A stretch of DNA of 64,000 nucleotides from NCBI GenBank assembly GCA_024752435.1, contig CP103021.1, positions 558,001 through 622,000 on the forward strand. Reading direction: 5' to 3'. The stretch comes from Allantophomopsis cytisporea. Taxonomy: Eukaryota; Ascomycota; Leotiomycetes; Phacidiales; Phacidiaceae. Below are positions 23,015 through 34,382 of the stretch, one piece after another. Every line of letters begins with the position of its first letter. Position 1 is the stretch's first letter. The notes below the pieces were generated by a model that ran no database searches, was not told where the DNA came from, and saw nothing but the letters and a program-made list of their open reading frames with translations. Position numbers and translations under genes: made by a program.

Positions 23015-24094
23015 TTAAGTGTGGCCAACCAAGCCAGCCTGGGGAGCATTATCAGGGTTTGTGTTGGTGCCATCAAATCCAAGAGCAGTGTTCCATGCAT
23101 CAGCAGTAGTAACATCCTTCGTACCAAGCGCCGAGATCTGCGTCTTAGCAGCCGCACAAGCGGTCTTCGCAGCATCATTAGCATTACAGACATTGGTAAG
23201 CTGGTCACAGATACGGTTGGTGATGATGTTAGGATTGAGAGCTTCCTCCTGGCCCTTGTTGACGAGTGGGTCAATGGCCTGGAAGGTGAACTCGGTGTCC
23301 TTGCGGCCATCAAGACCAGCTTCGAATTTCATGGTTGGCACGCAGAGACCGAAATCCAGGCCAGAGATCGTGCTTGCTTGGACTGTCGAGTTGCCGGAGG
23401 CGGAGGCGGAGGCGGTCGAGGTAGCAGCAGATGTGGAAGATGAGGCGGCGGTAGTAGATTGGGCGACTACGGTCACTAGGGTGGTGCTCACGCAGGCGGA
23501 AGTGGCAGCTGATGAGGCGGCAACTGATGACGCAGCAACTGATGACGCAGCAACTGAAGAAGCAGCAGCTGAAGAGGAGGCTTTGGTGCCATCTAGGGCC
23601 ACAGAAGTGAAGTTGGAAAAGCCCTGAGCTTGCATGACCTGAGCAACACTCAAGCCAGTGGCATCAAAAGGCGTTGTGACGGAGGCATTAGAGTTGGTGT
23701 TTTCGGTATCAGATCCAACGACAGCAGGGTCGATGAGAGGAACGATTCCCCTGAGGGCCTCAGTGGTTGGGAGGGTTGGGTCCGAACAGATTGAAGGGAT
23801 GTCGACGTTGAAAGGATTGAAGTTCTGCTCTGCAGCAACGAGACCCCTTGCAGCAGCAATGGAATCTGAGCCATTTCCAAGTTGAGCAACGATTTCATCG
23901 GCTTTCTGAAGCTTGGCACATGGGTTTGCGGCAGCGAGAAGAGTGCTAATGGCAGAGCCCGCGAGAGTAGCTGCCACACCTGGACCACCACCACTGGTAA
24001 CGGCTTCGATGGCTGGAATTGGGACCTGCTCTTGTCCAAAGCGAGCCTCAGCAATGGCTGCCAGAATTGTAACAAAAACTACACGAGAATACAT
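23015..24094 (-). CDS. secreted Ala/Ser-rich fungal protein
   Basis: I start at the ATG for MYSRVVFVTILAAIAEARFG rather than at an upstream in-frame ATG, because this start places a clean signal peptide (cleavage near residue 18) at the N-terminus; it gives 359 residues. The mature protein has a conserved-looking N-terminal half (ANPCAKLQKADEIVAQLG, NFNPFNVDIPSICSDP, IDPAVVGSDTEN, with several N-glycosylation sites). A low-complexity Ala/Ser stretch (repeated SVAAS) follows, then a C-terminal half from about residue 250 with GLCVPTMKFEAGLDGRKD. Seven Cys lie in the mature part. There is no GPI signal. It looks like an abundant cell-wall or extracellular protein conserved among ascomycetes; function is unknown to me. 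Confidence 0.8.
   Translation of the reverse strand: MYSRVVFVTILAAIAEARFGQEQVPIPAIEAVTSGGGPGVAATLAGSAISTLLAAANPCAKLQKADEIVAQLGNGSDSIAAARGLVAAEQNFNPFNVDIPSICSDPTLPTTEALRGIVPLIDPAVVGSDTENTNSNASVTTPFDATGLSVAQVMQAQGFSNFTSVALDGTKASSSAAASSVAASSVAASSVAASSAATSACVSTTLVTVVAQSTTAASSSTSAATSTASASASGNSTVQASTISGLDFGLCVPTMKFEAGLDGRKDTEFTFQAIDPLVNKGQEEALNPNIITNRICDQLTNVCNANDAAKTACAAAKTQISALGTKDVTTADAWNTALGFDGTNTNPDNAPQAGLVGHT
23512..23575. repeat. 15-bp tandem repeat encoding Ala/Ser units
   Basis: Three to four copies of a GATGACGCAGCAACT-type unit sit inside the secreted-protein gene and encode the repeated SVAAS phrase on the minus strand. Such repeats can change copy number between strains. Confidence 0.75.
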
Positions 24095-25739
24095 TTTTGG
24101 TTTTGTGATGTAGCTGGGAAGGTTGATATGGCTTGGGTATGTCGATGATTTAGAAGAAATAGGTAAGTTATTGGACCGGCCGATATTGAAATAGAATACT
24201 AAAGGAGTGGAATGAATGTATAGTTCACAGAACTGTAGAGAACGAATGTGATAGTAAATGGAAAAGCCAAAGAGGATGGGGAGAAACGAGAAGATGAGGG
24301 ATTCTGAAGGATATATACTTGTTCTTACAATGAAAACATGCATTCATCTGCTGATACCGCATGTCAAGGGCAATCCTCAGGAGCTCCAACCGCAGAACGA
24401 GTAGATCATACATGACATTTGCCATTACACATGGCCCAGAGCTTGACATCAGACGAGCGCGTATAATTCAGGACGTAGTGACATGGTAAATTTAAACTAA
24501 GCCAACGATTAGGTTGATGCATGAAGCATAAAGTGTCTGTGAACAAGGTTCAAGAGTATCCTGCATCAGCTATGAACTCTGTGTGTATCTTATCAGACGA
24601 CAAAGCCAGAGGCACATTTACCAGGTTTGTATGATTCCGAGTATCAGATGAGATCTCAGTCTCGTATCAGAAATGGAAAAGACTGTACGGTTGACAGTAT
24701 GAGGTCTGACGAGGGTGTGTTGCTCTCGCTCCTTGGGGCTCCAACCCAAGCTGATCCCCTACAGAATTTCCAGACCCCGGGGATGATTTCAAATGGCCCA
24801 AGCACAAACCCAGCATTTACAATTGGTGGAACTTGAATTTTCTTGACGTCTTTAAGCCTCAAGAAGGCGCGGGGTGCTCGACCTCAACGTCTTCGCTTAT
24901 CTGCAGCGGGGTGCGAGACACACTCGAGACAAGGGGGGTTTGAATTGTCGACCGCTTCGCCTTCAAACTGATCCTGGATGAAAACAATATATTTCCCACA
25001 AAGAAGTGCTTGATACCATTGCTTATGGCATTTTAGATTGTAGTTAAGTTATAAGCTTCATTGTGAGCGCTAGTGCATACCATAAGGTAGCAAGCTATCT
25101 GCTCATGATTTTGTTCATATGTGATGTGCACATATGGTTAAAGACTTATGAGAAGAGACTTACCCGAAAGCTCCAGAGATTCTTATGAACTACCTACATT
25201 CATTCTATGTTCAGAGATGACTACTCCACAAGTACACTAGTGTTGTTGCTATGGTATGCGGCTGGGCAAGCTGGAAGATGAGCTGGTATCCAGAGATAGC
25301 ATTGAACCACTGATGCTACGACCTATAGTGAAAAAGAGCTATTCTGGAAACAATGATATTTGTTAGAATACCCATTTGATGAAATGTCTTTGAACTGGCC
25401 TGAGAATAATCAAGACTATTAGTTGCTTTTGATATATGAGACCTGCAGTATGTTGGTGGAAAGAGTGTCATGTGGGTTGGAAGCTCACCCGCACAAGGCT
25501 GCCGGAGAAATCTCGGTTGCTGTCATTTCCCACGCGGCATCGCGCTGCAGCTTACCTAGCATTCTGAATCGTGGTACATACTTTATTGTTGATTTAGGAA
25601 CAGACCTCAGGACAACAACACAGTCGGAAATACTGACCACATCCGAATGTTTGGTTATTGAGTCAATCTATAATGGAGATGGTGGAGTGGGCTCCGTTCT
25701 CAGCTTGTTAGCAATAACGATCACCAACTTCTCGCCGAT
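24095..25739. other. divergent intergenic, 1.6 kb
   Basis: It lies between the minus-strand secreted-protein gene and the plus-strand ZZ/EF-hand gene, so it should hold both promoters. A 216-residue frame at 25423-26073 runs into the next gene in another phase and is rejected as coding. No transposon or RNA gene is evident. Confidence 0.5.
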
Positions 25740-28700
25740 ATGTCAGCCTCGACAGCAGCTTCAAGCACTCTCTCGAGGTCGAGAGCTGCTGTACTCATTT
25801 TCACGACAATCGCAGCTGCTTACAGTGTCTACTACCTTCAGACTAGCTTCTACTCGTCCCAACAGAACGCGAATTCAACTTCAACAGGCGCAGGCCTTCG
25901 ACGTAGTAACGCTGTTCATCGAAGGAGAAGACGAACTCAGTCAGTGGACGGAGAGCTTGTGCTCAACGATCAGTCCAGAATTCGCGGATCTGAAGATGAT
26001 GAAGATGATGGAGATGGTGCTTCGCAGACTATCAGAGCAGGCGACAACAGCAGACCTACCACTGCTGGGTTAAGACCGCTGGCAGACGAGGAGACTGTGG
26101 TTGACGAGACAGACGATGGACCATGGTCATGGGAATCCGAACCTGCAACACAACGAAATGGCCAAAACATTGTACAGCTCATATTCAGAGTATCTGAAGA
26201 TGCTACCAGACGAAACGCTTACGTACATCGAGGCTGCCAGTGCAATTCCTGCGGTATGGTGCCCATACATGGGATTCGATATCGTTGTGCGAACTGCGCC
26301 GACTTCGATCTCTGTGAGGCATGCGAATCCCAACAAGTCCATAACAAAACCCACGTGTTCTACAAAGTCAGAGTACCAGCCCCTACGATTGGCCCGAGAC
26401 AGCAGCAGCCAGTATGGTATCCAGGCGACCCAGAGACAGCTACAAAGGCCTTGCCACGCGATGTTATTGCTCGATTCACGAAAGAGACTGCATTTGAACG
26501 ACCCGAGATAGAGGCACACTGGGAACAATGGACTTTTATGGCAGCTACAGAATGGCGAGAAGATCCAGATGGACTTTATCTTGCTATGGATCGACGCACC
26601 TTCGAACAATGTTTAGTTCCGTCAGGCGGGCACCGAAACGTGGCCACTGAGCTCATACACGACCGAATGTTCTCATTTTATGACACGAACAATGATAATC
26701 TGATTGGCTTCTCCGAATTCCTCCACGGTCTTGCTTTCCGAAAGAAGAAAGATAAGTTAAGAAAGGTCTTTGAGGGATACGATATCGATAGTGATGGTTA
26801 CGTGGACAGAAAGGATTTCCTAAGGATCTTTCGATCATACTACAATCTCTATAAAGACCTTCACCGTGATCTGGTTGAAGGTCTGGATGAACAGATGATG
26901 GCTGGTACGGAATCTGTTCAGCTTGTCACCGGCCGCCCGGTTCTAAGCAGCGCATTTGGAAGGGATGGTCGATTTCCGCCTGCCGTCAATTCTCACAGTG
27001 CTGAAGGCAAGGTAAAAGCAGATGATCAAGTAGACTTGAACGTCATTGATGGACGTGGTGCTGTCAACGAGAGCGGCACCGATCAAGATAGTCGCGAAAA
27101 TATCATTGCTTCAACGGTCCAGACTCGATCATCATTACCACTATTGCCCGGCGCAGAGATTCGAGATGCGTATTGGGACGCTCTGGTAAACCCTCCCGAG
27201 ACAATAGATGAACTACAGCATGGTATCTTGGATGGATTGTTGCGTGAGCGCCAAAGGCAAAACCCTTCCGCTGGAATAACATTCACGTACCATGATCGAA
27301 GCGGTGAAGTGGAACCTGAATTTACGGGAGATCTTTCAGACACAGATGCAGGTCTTGCTCGCTACGATGCAGATCGTTGGCCACCACCATATGTGACGGA
27401 GGCAGATGTAACGATGCACTGTGGGCATATCGCAATAAACGATGTTCCACGTGAGAAAAGGGTTGCAATCGTCCGCTCAGCACTTGAGAGACTACGCCAC
27501 CGAGACATGTATCGTCGGGCCAAATCTGCAAAACAAGCTATTCATGAGCGCTGGCAGCGTCGACAATTTTATACTGACGAAGAAGAGGGATTGGAAGAGC
27601 CCACTGGATACAATATCGATGATGAAATTCCGTTGCAGAATGGCATATTGAATGACTCTATGAAGGAGTCAGCTCCGATGTCATCTCTGTCAAGATCTTC
27701 CTCAAAGGTACGCTTCGTGGAAGACACAGATGATTATGATACTCGATCGAATCCTTCGACGTCCTCCCGAAGTGTGCCTGAGAGATGGGGAGGAATGGAC
27801 ATACCCGACGCCGAAAAAGATGTTGGTAAGGAGATACTTTTCCAGGTTGTTCAACAATCTTTCAATGAACTTCTTGACCCCCTCTTCGAAGAACTGGAAT
27901 CTACAGCTATTGCTGTAATGAAAACAAAAGAGCTACGCGACAAGTGGCGTCATGTTTTTTCGACAGTCATTTTCGAGGAAGAAGTAACGGAACAGCAAGA
28001 GTCAAAGGATCACAGTCCAAAACCCACAACTTCATCTGCAGAGAACAATGGAACCAGGGACTTGAATAACACAATTAATACTGGTCGATTCCGTCTTGCT
28101 CATTTGACTAGAGTACCGGATATACCCGATGTCGAGCTCGAGGATGTGCGTCAACGACCTTTAGAACAGCTTCTTGCTTTCGCTGGTTTCACTGTGGAAT
28201 TGGAGGAATCCAGGAACAACACGAACGAGGTAGGGATACCGACTGACACCATCGCCCACATTTACGAGCCTGTTCAGGAGGATGGTGAAGAGGATAGATA
28301 CCAAAACCTCGATACTGAGGGAACGGGCTTTACTTCTGGCATTCCCTCTGATGACGTAGATTTAACCATGCCTCAATTCCGTCCCAACTCCTTGGCCGAC
28401 ACCAATGTTGCTTCTGCACACCAGGTGGAGCCCTTCGATCCCACAATGCCACACCATAGACCCAATACCTCTGCTGATCCGGAACGCCGACACCTCCCAG
28501 AATCTAGCATGGAGTCATTCTTCGTTCCCGAGTCGGAGCCTTCAGCGAATCGTCGTTACGGCTCAGAGAAAGACCGTGATACTGAGGCGCATGTCGCATT
28601 CCATTCAATAGAGAAGACACCGCATGATGATGCACAGCCTGACAAATGGGAATTGGTGGAACTGAGACGTTACGATCGGATTGAGATGGAGGCCAAGAAA

Positions 28701-28808
28701 CGAGGAGGATGGGCTAGGATGAACTACGAAGAGTTTGAGGACTCAGTAAAAAGATATGGTAATCGCTTTGATTACCTAGGTAGCTGGATCGAGTTCTGCA
28801 TCCCCTGA
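25740..28808 (+). CDS. ZZ zinc finger / EF-hand membrane protein
   Basis: An intronless frame of 1022 residues. Residues about 14-35 are hydrophobic (AAVLIFTTIAAAYSVYYL) and could anchor it or act as a targeting sequence. A ZZ-type zinc finger occupies about 161-210 with Cys pairs in CQCNSCGM, YRCANCADFDLCEAC and a His-x-x-x-His end (HNKTH). Two EF-hand loops follow, DTNNDNLIGFSEF (about 312-326) and DIDSDGYVDRKDF (about 348-361), both with acidic residues at the coordinating positions, so calcium binding is likely. The C-terminal 600 residues are charged and partly disordered, ending with a conserved-looking KRGGWARMNYEEFEDSVKRYG. The combination points to a calcium-responsive membrane protein; its partner and process are unknown to me. 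Confidence 0.85.
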   Translation: MSASTAASSTLSRSRAAVLIFTTIAAAYSVYYLQTSFYSSQQNANSTSTGAGLRRSNAVHRRRRRTQSVDGELVLNDQSRIRGSEDDEDDGDGASQTIRAGDNSRPTTAGLRPLADEETVVDETDDGPWSWESEPATQRNGQNIVQLIFRVSEDATRRNAYVHRGCQCNSCGMVPIHGIRYRCANCADFDLCEACESQQVHNKTHVFYKVRVPAPTIGPRQQQPVWYPGDPETATKALPRDVIARFTKETAFERPEIEAHWEQWTFMAATEWREDPDGLYLAMDRRTFEQCLVPSGGHRNVATELIHDRMFSFYDTNNDNLIGFSEFLHGLAFRKKKDKLRKVFEGYDIDSDGYVDRKDFLRIFRSYYNLYKDLHRDLVEGLDEQMMAGTESVQLVTGRPVLSSAFGRDGRFPPAVNSHSAEGKVKADDQVDLNVIDGRGAVNESGTDQDSRENIIASTVQTRSSLPLLPGAEIRDAYWDALVNPPETIDELQHGILDGLLRERQRQNPSAGITFTYHDRSGEVEPEFTGDLSDTDAGLARYDADRWPPPYVTEADVTMHCGHIAINDVPREKRVAIVRSALERLRHRDMYRRAKSAKQAIHERWQRRQFYTDEEEGLEEPTGYNIDDEIPLQNGILNDSMKESAPMSSLSRSSSKVRFVEDTDDYDTRSNPSTSSRSVPERWGGMDIPDAEKDVGKEILFQVVQQSFNELLDPLFEELESTAIAVMKTKELRDKWRHVFSTVIFEEEVTEQQESKDHSPKPTTSSAENNGTRDLNNTINTGRFRLAHLTRVPDIPDVELEDVRQRPLEQLLAFAGFTVELEESRNNTNEVGIPTDTIAHIYEPVQEDGEEDRYQNLDTEGTGFTSGIPSDDVDLTMPQFRPNSLADTNVASAHQVEPFDPTMPHHRPNTSADPERRHLPESSMESFFVPESEPSANRRYGSEKDRDTEAHVAFHSIEKTPHDDAQPDKWELVELRRYDRIEMEAKKRGGWARMNYEEFEDSVKRYGNRFDYLGSWIEFCIP

Positions 28809-29343
28809 TCAATATAGATTCATATAGGTCCAACGAAGTCACGGCTTTCAATACAAAATCTAAACACTGTATAACAGTTCTGACAGATTGAGGCTGTGTG
28901 AGATATTGCATGATAATGATGTCGCGATCATTGGCTGCAGTGTTTGCTATTTATGCAGCCCCGGTCATTCCATGCAGCACCCCATGTTAGAACAGCACAG
29001 GTTCCCCGCGCAGCAGTACCCAGCCTCAATTGCTCAGATAGAAGTCCAAATCACATCTCCCACAAAAAATAACCTTTCACACCTGAGCTCTCTGCTAGGA
29101 AATCGGAACTTGATGAACAACAAGCTGCTGTAGAGTTCATTCATTGGACATCTAGAACAGGGTATGAGACCACTAGACCGCCAGCAGTGGGGAAACAAGC
29201 ATTCTGAAGCACCCACCATCTAGAGCACCTTGCCAGCAGCCTTACTCTGACCTGATAGAAGTCATTTAAAAGACCGGTACTTGCTCTAGTTGAGTGTCAT
29301 TTGCAATAATCTCATAATTTGAGGTAAAGAGGTGCCTCATGCT
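28809..29343. other. intergenic, 535 nt
   Basis: It is the terminator of the ZZ gene and the promoter of the CorA-like gene, both on the plus strand. A short plus-strand frame at 28888-29133 has no features. Nothing else is seen. Confidence 0.55.
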
Positions 29344-31111
29344 ATGGCAGCGCTTCCACCCCCGCAATTTAACGCTCGTCGTGAGACCCTACCGCAGAAC
29401 ACTTTGCCATACTCCCTCAGTCATGACAAAAAAGAAGAACCCGTGCTAAAGCCATCTAAGATTGTCAAGACTTTGTCCAGACGTAAGTGAGTATCACCAT
29501 GTGCTTTCGGCCTTCTAACACATCACAGAGCATGATGGATGGCTTCCAAGCGACCTCAAAGTACAGGAAATCATAGATGTAGGTATATATGATTCGGAAA
29601 AATTATTCATCCATGTTGACAAGATTCACAGCTCCCCACGAAGGATGTCTTCGAAGATCGTATAATGTAAGTTGATTCTCAATTTCACATGTCACATACT
29701 AATGTATTAGTTTCTTGTCTTCGAACAACGCCAAGTTCTTCGAGTCGCCGTCCAATGAAGATGTGCGACTGCAGATGGACCTATCTGAACAGTATCGAAT
29801 ACCAGATCTCTTTTGGTCGCCGATTATGAATGAGACTACCGGTTGTTTTGGTGATAACATGACTATTGGGGATAAATATGCACCAGATTCCTACAGTAAG
29901 TACTCCCTTAATTTTCTCTTCTGTGACGAAGTATATTGATGATGTAGGCACTTGGTTTCGCTTCATGATCAAGCAAGTAGAAGATTTGAAGAACAACGAT
30001 GACCTCGCGAATGCCCCAATACAGTACGATTGGGACAAGATTGCGGTGTACACTATCTACCGCAAAGAACGTCTCTTGGTGCTCTGTTTCGACGTTCCTA
30101 TTTCTGCCCAGCAAGAAATCCGAGAACAGCTCGAAGCCCACCGATTGAAGAATACAGATCCTTACCAACTACATCCTATCATTATCAGGTCGGTCCTCCA
30201 ACTATTTGACAGTTCAGTATGGAGCCTACGACACCTCATTCGCCGATACGAAAAGGTATTACCCTTCATCGTCTTGAAGAGGCATAATCTGACAAACACC
30301 AATAGAGCCGCAGCGTCTATAACTCCACAACTCCTCCAGAACCCCATTTTAACCAACTGCATGACATCTCACGGCATATAATCCACTCTTGTGAGACCCT
30401 CCAATCGGCCTCCTACGTTCTGAAGCGCATAGTCGATCAGCACGAACTCAGTGTGACCGAACTCAATACGCCACTCAAAGTGAAGTCTCATACAGAAATA
30501 CCCCTTCAGACTCCCCCTCAAACGCCAGCAGACAACTCAATACCAATGCAAACTGAGCAAATGGAGCTAATCGCCCACAAATGCAACCAGCGCGAAGTCA
30601 GCGCAGCCCTGAAGTTCCACATGACTATGCTCAATGGCATCGAACTGCGCTCCAAAGCCCTCGAGGAGCGACTGAAGAACGAGATCAACCTGGTGAGTGC
30701 CCTCCTATATTTCTTGGAGCAGTACTTACGAGACAAAGGCGTTCAATGCTGTGGCCCTGTATAACAGCCAGACCTCCGTGCGCATCAGCGAAGCAGCCCT
30801 TGCGGATAGCGCTTCTGTACGGACGATCTCTGTGCTGGGGTTGGTCTTTTTGCCCGGCACGTTTATTTGTGTAAGCCCATCACCGTACTATTTGAGTGTG
30901 AACTTATATTGATAATGACCTTCTCTAGTCGGTCTACAGCACGACATTCTTTAACTTCTCGCCTGCTAGCGATGGCGAGCCGCAGTCTTGGGTTATCTCT
31001 GACAAGTTCTGGATATTCTGGGCGACGGCTGTTCCACTCACTATTGTGACGATTTTGTGCTGGGTTTGCTGGATGAAGAAGGCTAGGATGTTCAAGTGGA
31101 AAAGGTCTTGA
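29344..31111 (+). CDS. CorA-like Mg2+ transporter-domain protein (fungal type)
   Basis: Eight exons (29344-29482, 29529-29578, 29632-29666, 29711-29895, 29948-30255, 30306-30692, 30739-30870, 30929-31111) join in frame to 472 residues; introns are 44-58 nt. The N-terminal two thirds are soluble and include ESPSNEDVRLQMDL and a helical region (QLFDSSVWSLRHLIRRYEK). The last 105 residues give two helices: TISVLGLVFLPGTFICSVYSTTFF and FWIFWATAVPLTIVTILCWVCW, the arrangement of the CorA carboxy-terminal pore. The canonical GMN after the first helix is absent, as I expect for these fungal CorA-like proteins, so ion transport is uncertain. The final residues are basic (KKARMFKWKRS), which would lie in the cytosol. 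Confidence 0.85.
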
Positions 31112-31865
31112 GGGTTGAGTTGCATGCTTTACGAATGTCACGAATTTCTAGGGGTTTTCGCCGATTGTTTTTTGGCCTTTTATAGTAGAGCACTTGAGCT
31201 AGATTAGATCTTTATGGTTATTAGTTTACATATTGCTGTATTTGGAACAATCTGTATATATCCTTTGGTAAATATTCAAGGTATAAGTGAAACAGCTTCT
31301 ATGCTTGTATGAACATTTAATGGTGGACTGAATATGCCCCAAGACATTAATGTCCGTCCTAATCTCTACATACACTTGCATTCCTCTACGCCTAATCTTA
31401 TTTATTCGGTTTCTTAGTCCAAGGGCAACGAAGCCATTTCATATATATTGACCTGCGTAAACGTAGAACAGGGGTATCAATAGCCACTATATCTACTTTG
31501 AGTGTGAAGGAAGAGATCGAATCTAGGTTTCCGTGGAAGTCCCTCCTACAACATTTAAAAAGCAGCCCTACAAATCAGATAGATAACAATATCTTCACCA
31601 CGCCACACTAAAGCTCACAGATACAGCACAAGCCACAAGGTCAAAAGGGGAGATAAACATAAAATGAGGTCTAGACAAACAGCCCATCTATCTAGTATAG
31701 TATAGTACAAGTACAATCCGCACGATTTTTTCCAGCGCCCACGAACCCATCACAGCTTTTATGCCCCCTCCCCATATTCGAACAAAAAGAAAATGCCATG
31801 AAAATAGTTTATATACCAGCTAAAGACCCAATCCAAACCGAGCCCAGCGCAGAGGAGCCATTTTC
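31112..31865. other. convergent intergenic, 754 nt
   Basis: It is the 3' flank of the CorA-like gene and of the mitochondrial EF-G gene. AT-rich, without a supported frame. Confidence 0.6.
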
Positions 31866-34382
31866 TCACTTCATCTTAGCAGCCAAGGCTTTCTGGTGCT
31901 CAGCGACAAGCTCTCTCTGGAGCTGTGGTGGTGTAGGCGAGTAGTGGGAGAACTCCATGCCGAACTCACCCTTACCCTGGGTGGCAGCGCGGAGCTGGGA
32001 GGAGAAGCCGAACATAGCATTGAGGGAGCAGTCGGCGGTGAGGGTGAAATCCTCTGGGCCGATCTCGGTATCGTTAATGACGGCGTTACGCTTGTTGAGA
32101 AGACCGACGATGTTACCCTGGAACTCGTTGGGGGCGGTGATGGTGGTCTTCATGAGAGGTTCGAGGACCTGCGGCTTGGCCTCCTTGAAGGCCTTGCGGA
32201 AGGCCTGTTGTGTGGCGTTCTTGAAAGCCATTTCGGAGGAATCAGTGATATGGATTGCTCCGTCGTTGATGATCATAGAGGTACCGAGGACCTTGTGGCC
32301 GAGAAGAGGACCCTTAATTGTGGCGGCTTGGAAACCCTTGTCACAAGCAAAGAGGTACTTTTCTGGAATGGAACCTCCGAAAATCTGTGTAGCGAACTTG
32401 TTGGGGCCAAGCTCGCCAGTTGGCTCAAGGTGTCCAACAACACGGGCGAAATCTCCGGCTCCTCCAGTCTGCTTCTTCAAGGTGTGGTCGAACTTGACGT
32501 GCTCAGTGATGGTCTCGCGGTAGGCGACCTGTGGCTTTCCAGTCTCGCAGTCAACGTTGTACTCTCTGCGCATACGCTCGACGTAGATATCCAAATGCAA
32601 TTCACCCATTCCACTGATGATAGTCTCCTGAGACTCAACGTCAACGTGGACTCTGAAAGTAGGATCCTCACGCTGGAAACGGTTCATGGCCTTGGAGAAG
32701 TTTGATCCATCCTTGGAGTTCTTTGGCTTAATGGAGAGGGAGATAACAGGTTCAGGAACGAACATGGAGGACATGGAGTATGGAAGTCCTCCATCGGTGA
32801 AGGTATCTCCAGAAGCACAGTCAACACCAAACACAGCGCAAATTTCTCCGGCACCGATTTCAGAGACTTCCTCCATCTCGTTAGAGTGCATGCGCACAAT
32901 ACGTGGGATCTTAACTCTCTTGTCGGTACGACCGTTGAAGATGTTCATTCCTTTCTTCATGGAACCCTGGTAGACTCGGATGTAGGTGAGTTGACCGTAA
33001 GGAGATTCTTCAAGCTTGAAAGCAAGACCAACGAATGGAAGAGAATTGTATGAGACGAGCTTGACAGGTGCCTCAGCACGACGCTTGTCAAGAGCCAAGT
33101 TCTCAACCTCAGCTGGATTAGGAAGGTAATCGCAGACAGCGTCAAGCATAGGCTGCACAGACTTGTCGGCCAAGGCACTACCCATGAGTACTGGAGTGAA
33201 CTTGAGGGCGATAGTGGATCTGCGAACAGCGGCCTTGATCTGCTCGTTGTTTGGAAGACGCTCATCCAAGAAGATCTCAGCAATCTCGTCGTCAACATCA
33301 GCCAAGGTTTCGATCAAAATCTGTCTCCTCTTATTGGCAAGGTCGACTAATTCCGCTGGAATGACATCCTCTTCTCTGATAATCTCGCCCTTTGGTCCAT
33401 CGTTGTAAATAGCCTTCATTCTGACGAGATCGACAACACCATTGAAGGAGTCCTCAGATCCAATTGGAATTTGCAAAGCAGCGGCTGGAATCTTGAGCTT
33501 GTGGTTGATCTGGTCGATAACTTTGAAAGGGTTGGCACCCATACGATCCATCTTGTTGATGAAACTGATTCTAGGAACGTTGTATCTTCTCATCTGTCTG
33601 TCGACGGTAATAGTCTGGGACTGAACACCACTGACAGCGCACAGAATCATGACAGCACCATCAAGAACTCGGAGAGCTCTCTCAACCTCAATTGTGAAAT
33701 CGATATGTCCAGGAGTATCAATCAAGTTGATATGATATTTGTTCTCAACACCGTCCTCAACCTTGAGCCAATCGCAGAAAGTCGCAGCAGATTGAATGGT
33801 AATTCCCTTCTCCCTCTCAAGATCCATAGAGTCCATCTTCGCACCAACAGCATCCTTGCCTCTAACCTCGTGGATAGCGTTAATTCGACCGGTGTAGAAA
33901 AGGACTCGTTCAGTAGCAGTAGTTTTGCCACTGTCGATGTGCGCCGCGATACCGATATTTCTAACCTTCGACAAACGAGCAGCCTCCTCGGGGTTCAAGT
34001 TCTCAATGATAGTCTCCTGGGCCAATTCAGCAGGATTAGCAGCAGCAGCCTTCAGCCTACAAAAAGTCAGCACCTCTCAGCCAGCAGCAGCAACGCGATC
34101 AAGAAACCCCCAATTGCCACCACAATTGCAATCCCATCATCCCACCAATCTCATCAATTCCCCAAAAGAAACACAAGAAAGGAATTGGACTTACACAGCC
34201 TCAGCAGCCGAAGCATTCGCCGTAAGACCCGCCGAGAAATTTCTCCGGGCGACGCGCAGCGCAGCGCCCTCAACAGCAGCGACCTTGCCGTACCCGCCCA
34301 GTCTTCCGTATCCGCCCAGTCTGCCGTACCCGCCCAATCGGCCGTATCCGCCGAGGCGACCGGCTGTTCTGAAAGCCTTCAT
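31866..34382 (-). CDS. MEF1: mitochondrial translation elongation factor G
   Basis: Two exons (34382-34195 and 34056-31866) with a 138-nt intron (GTAAGT...TTTGTAG) give 792 residues. The first exon is a transit peptide rich in Arg, Gly and Ala. The GTPase follows: G1 AHIDSGKTT (101-109), switch region REKGITIQSA, G3 DTPGHID, G4 NKMDRMG. The remaining EF-G domains follow at full length, ending in the conserved C-terminal region with FGFSSQLRAATQGKGEF. The enzyme drives GTP-dependent translocation on mitochondrial ribosomes. Fungal Mef1 proteins are 760-800 residues, so this is full length. Codon use is strongly biased, and long antisense frames result from that. The transit peptide carries an unusual fourfold RLGGYG repeat. 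Confidence 0.97.
34287..34358. repeat. 18-bp tandem repeat, four copies, inside the MEF1 transit peptide
   Basis: Four consecutive 18-bp units encode RLGGYG four times (residues 9-32). Third-position differences between units show that they are not a very recent expansion. Confidence 0.9.

Noticed and set aside
25423..26073. 216-residue plus-strand frame upstream of and overlapping the ZZ/EF-hand gene
   Set aside because: It overlaps the well-supported frame in another phase and has no family resemblance.
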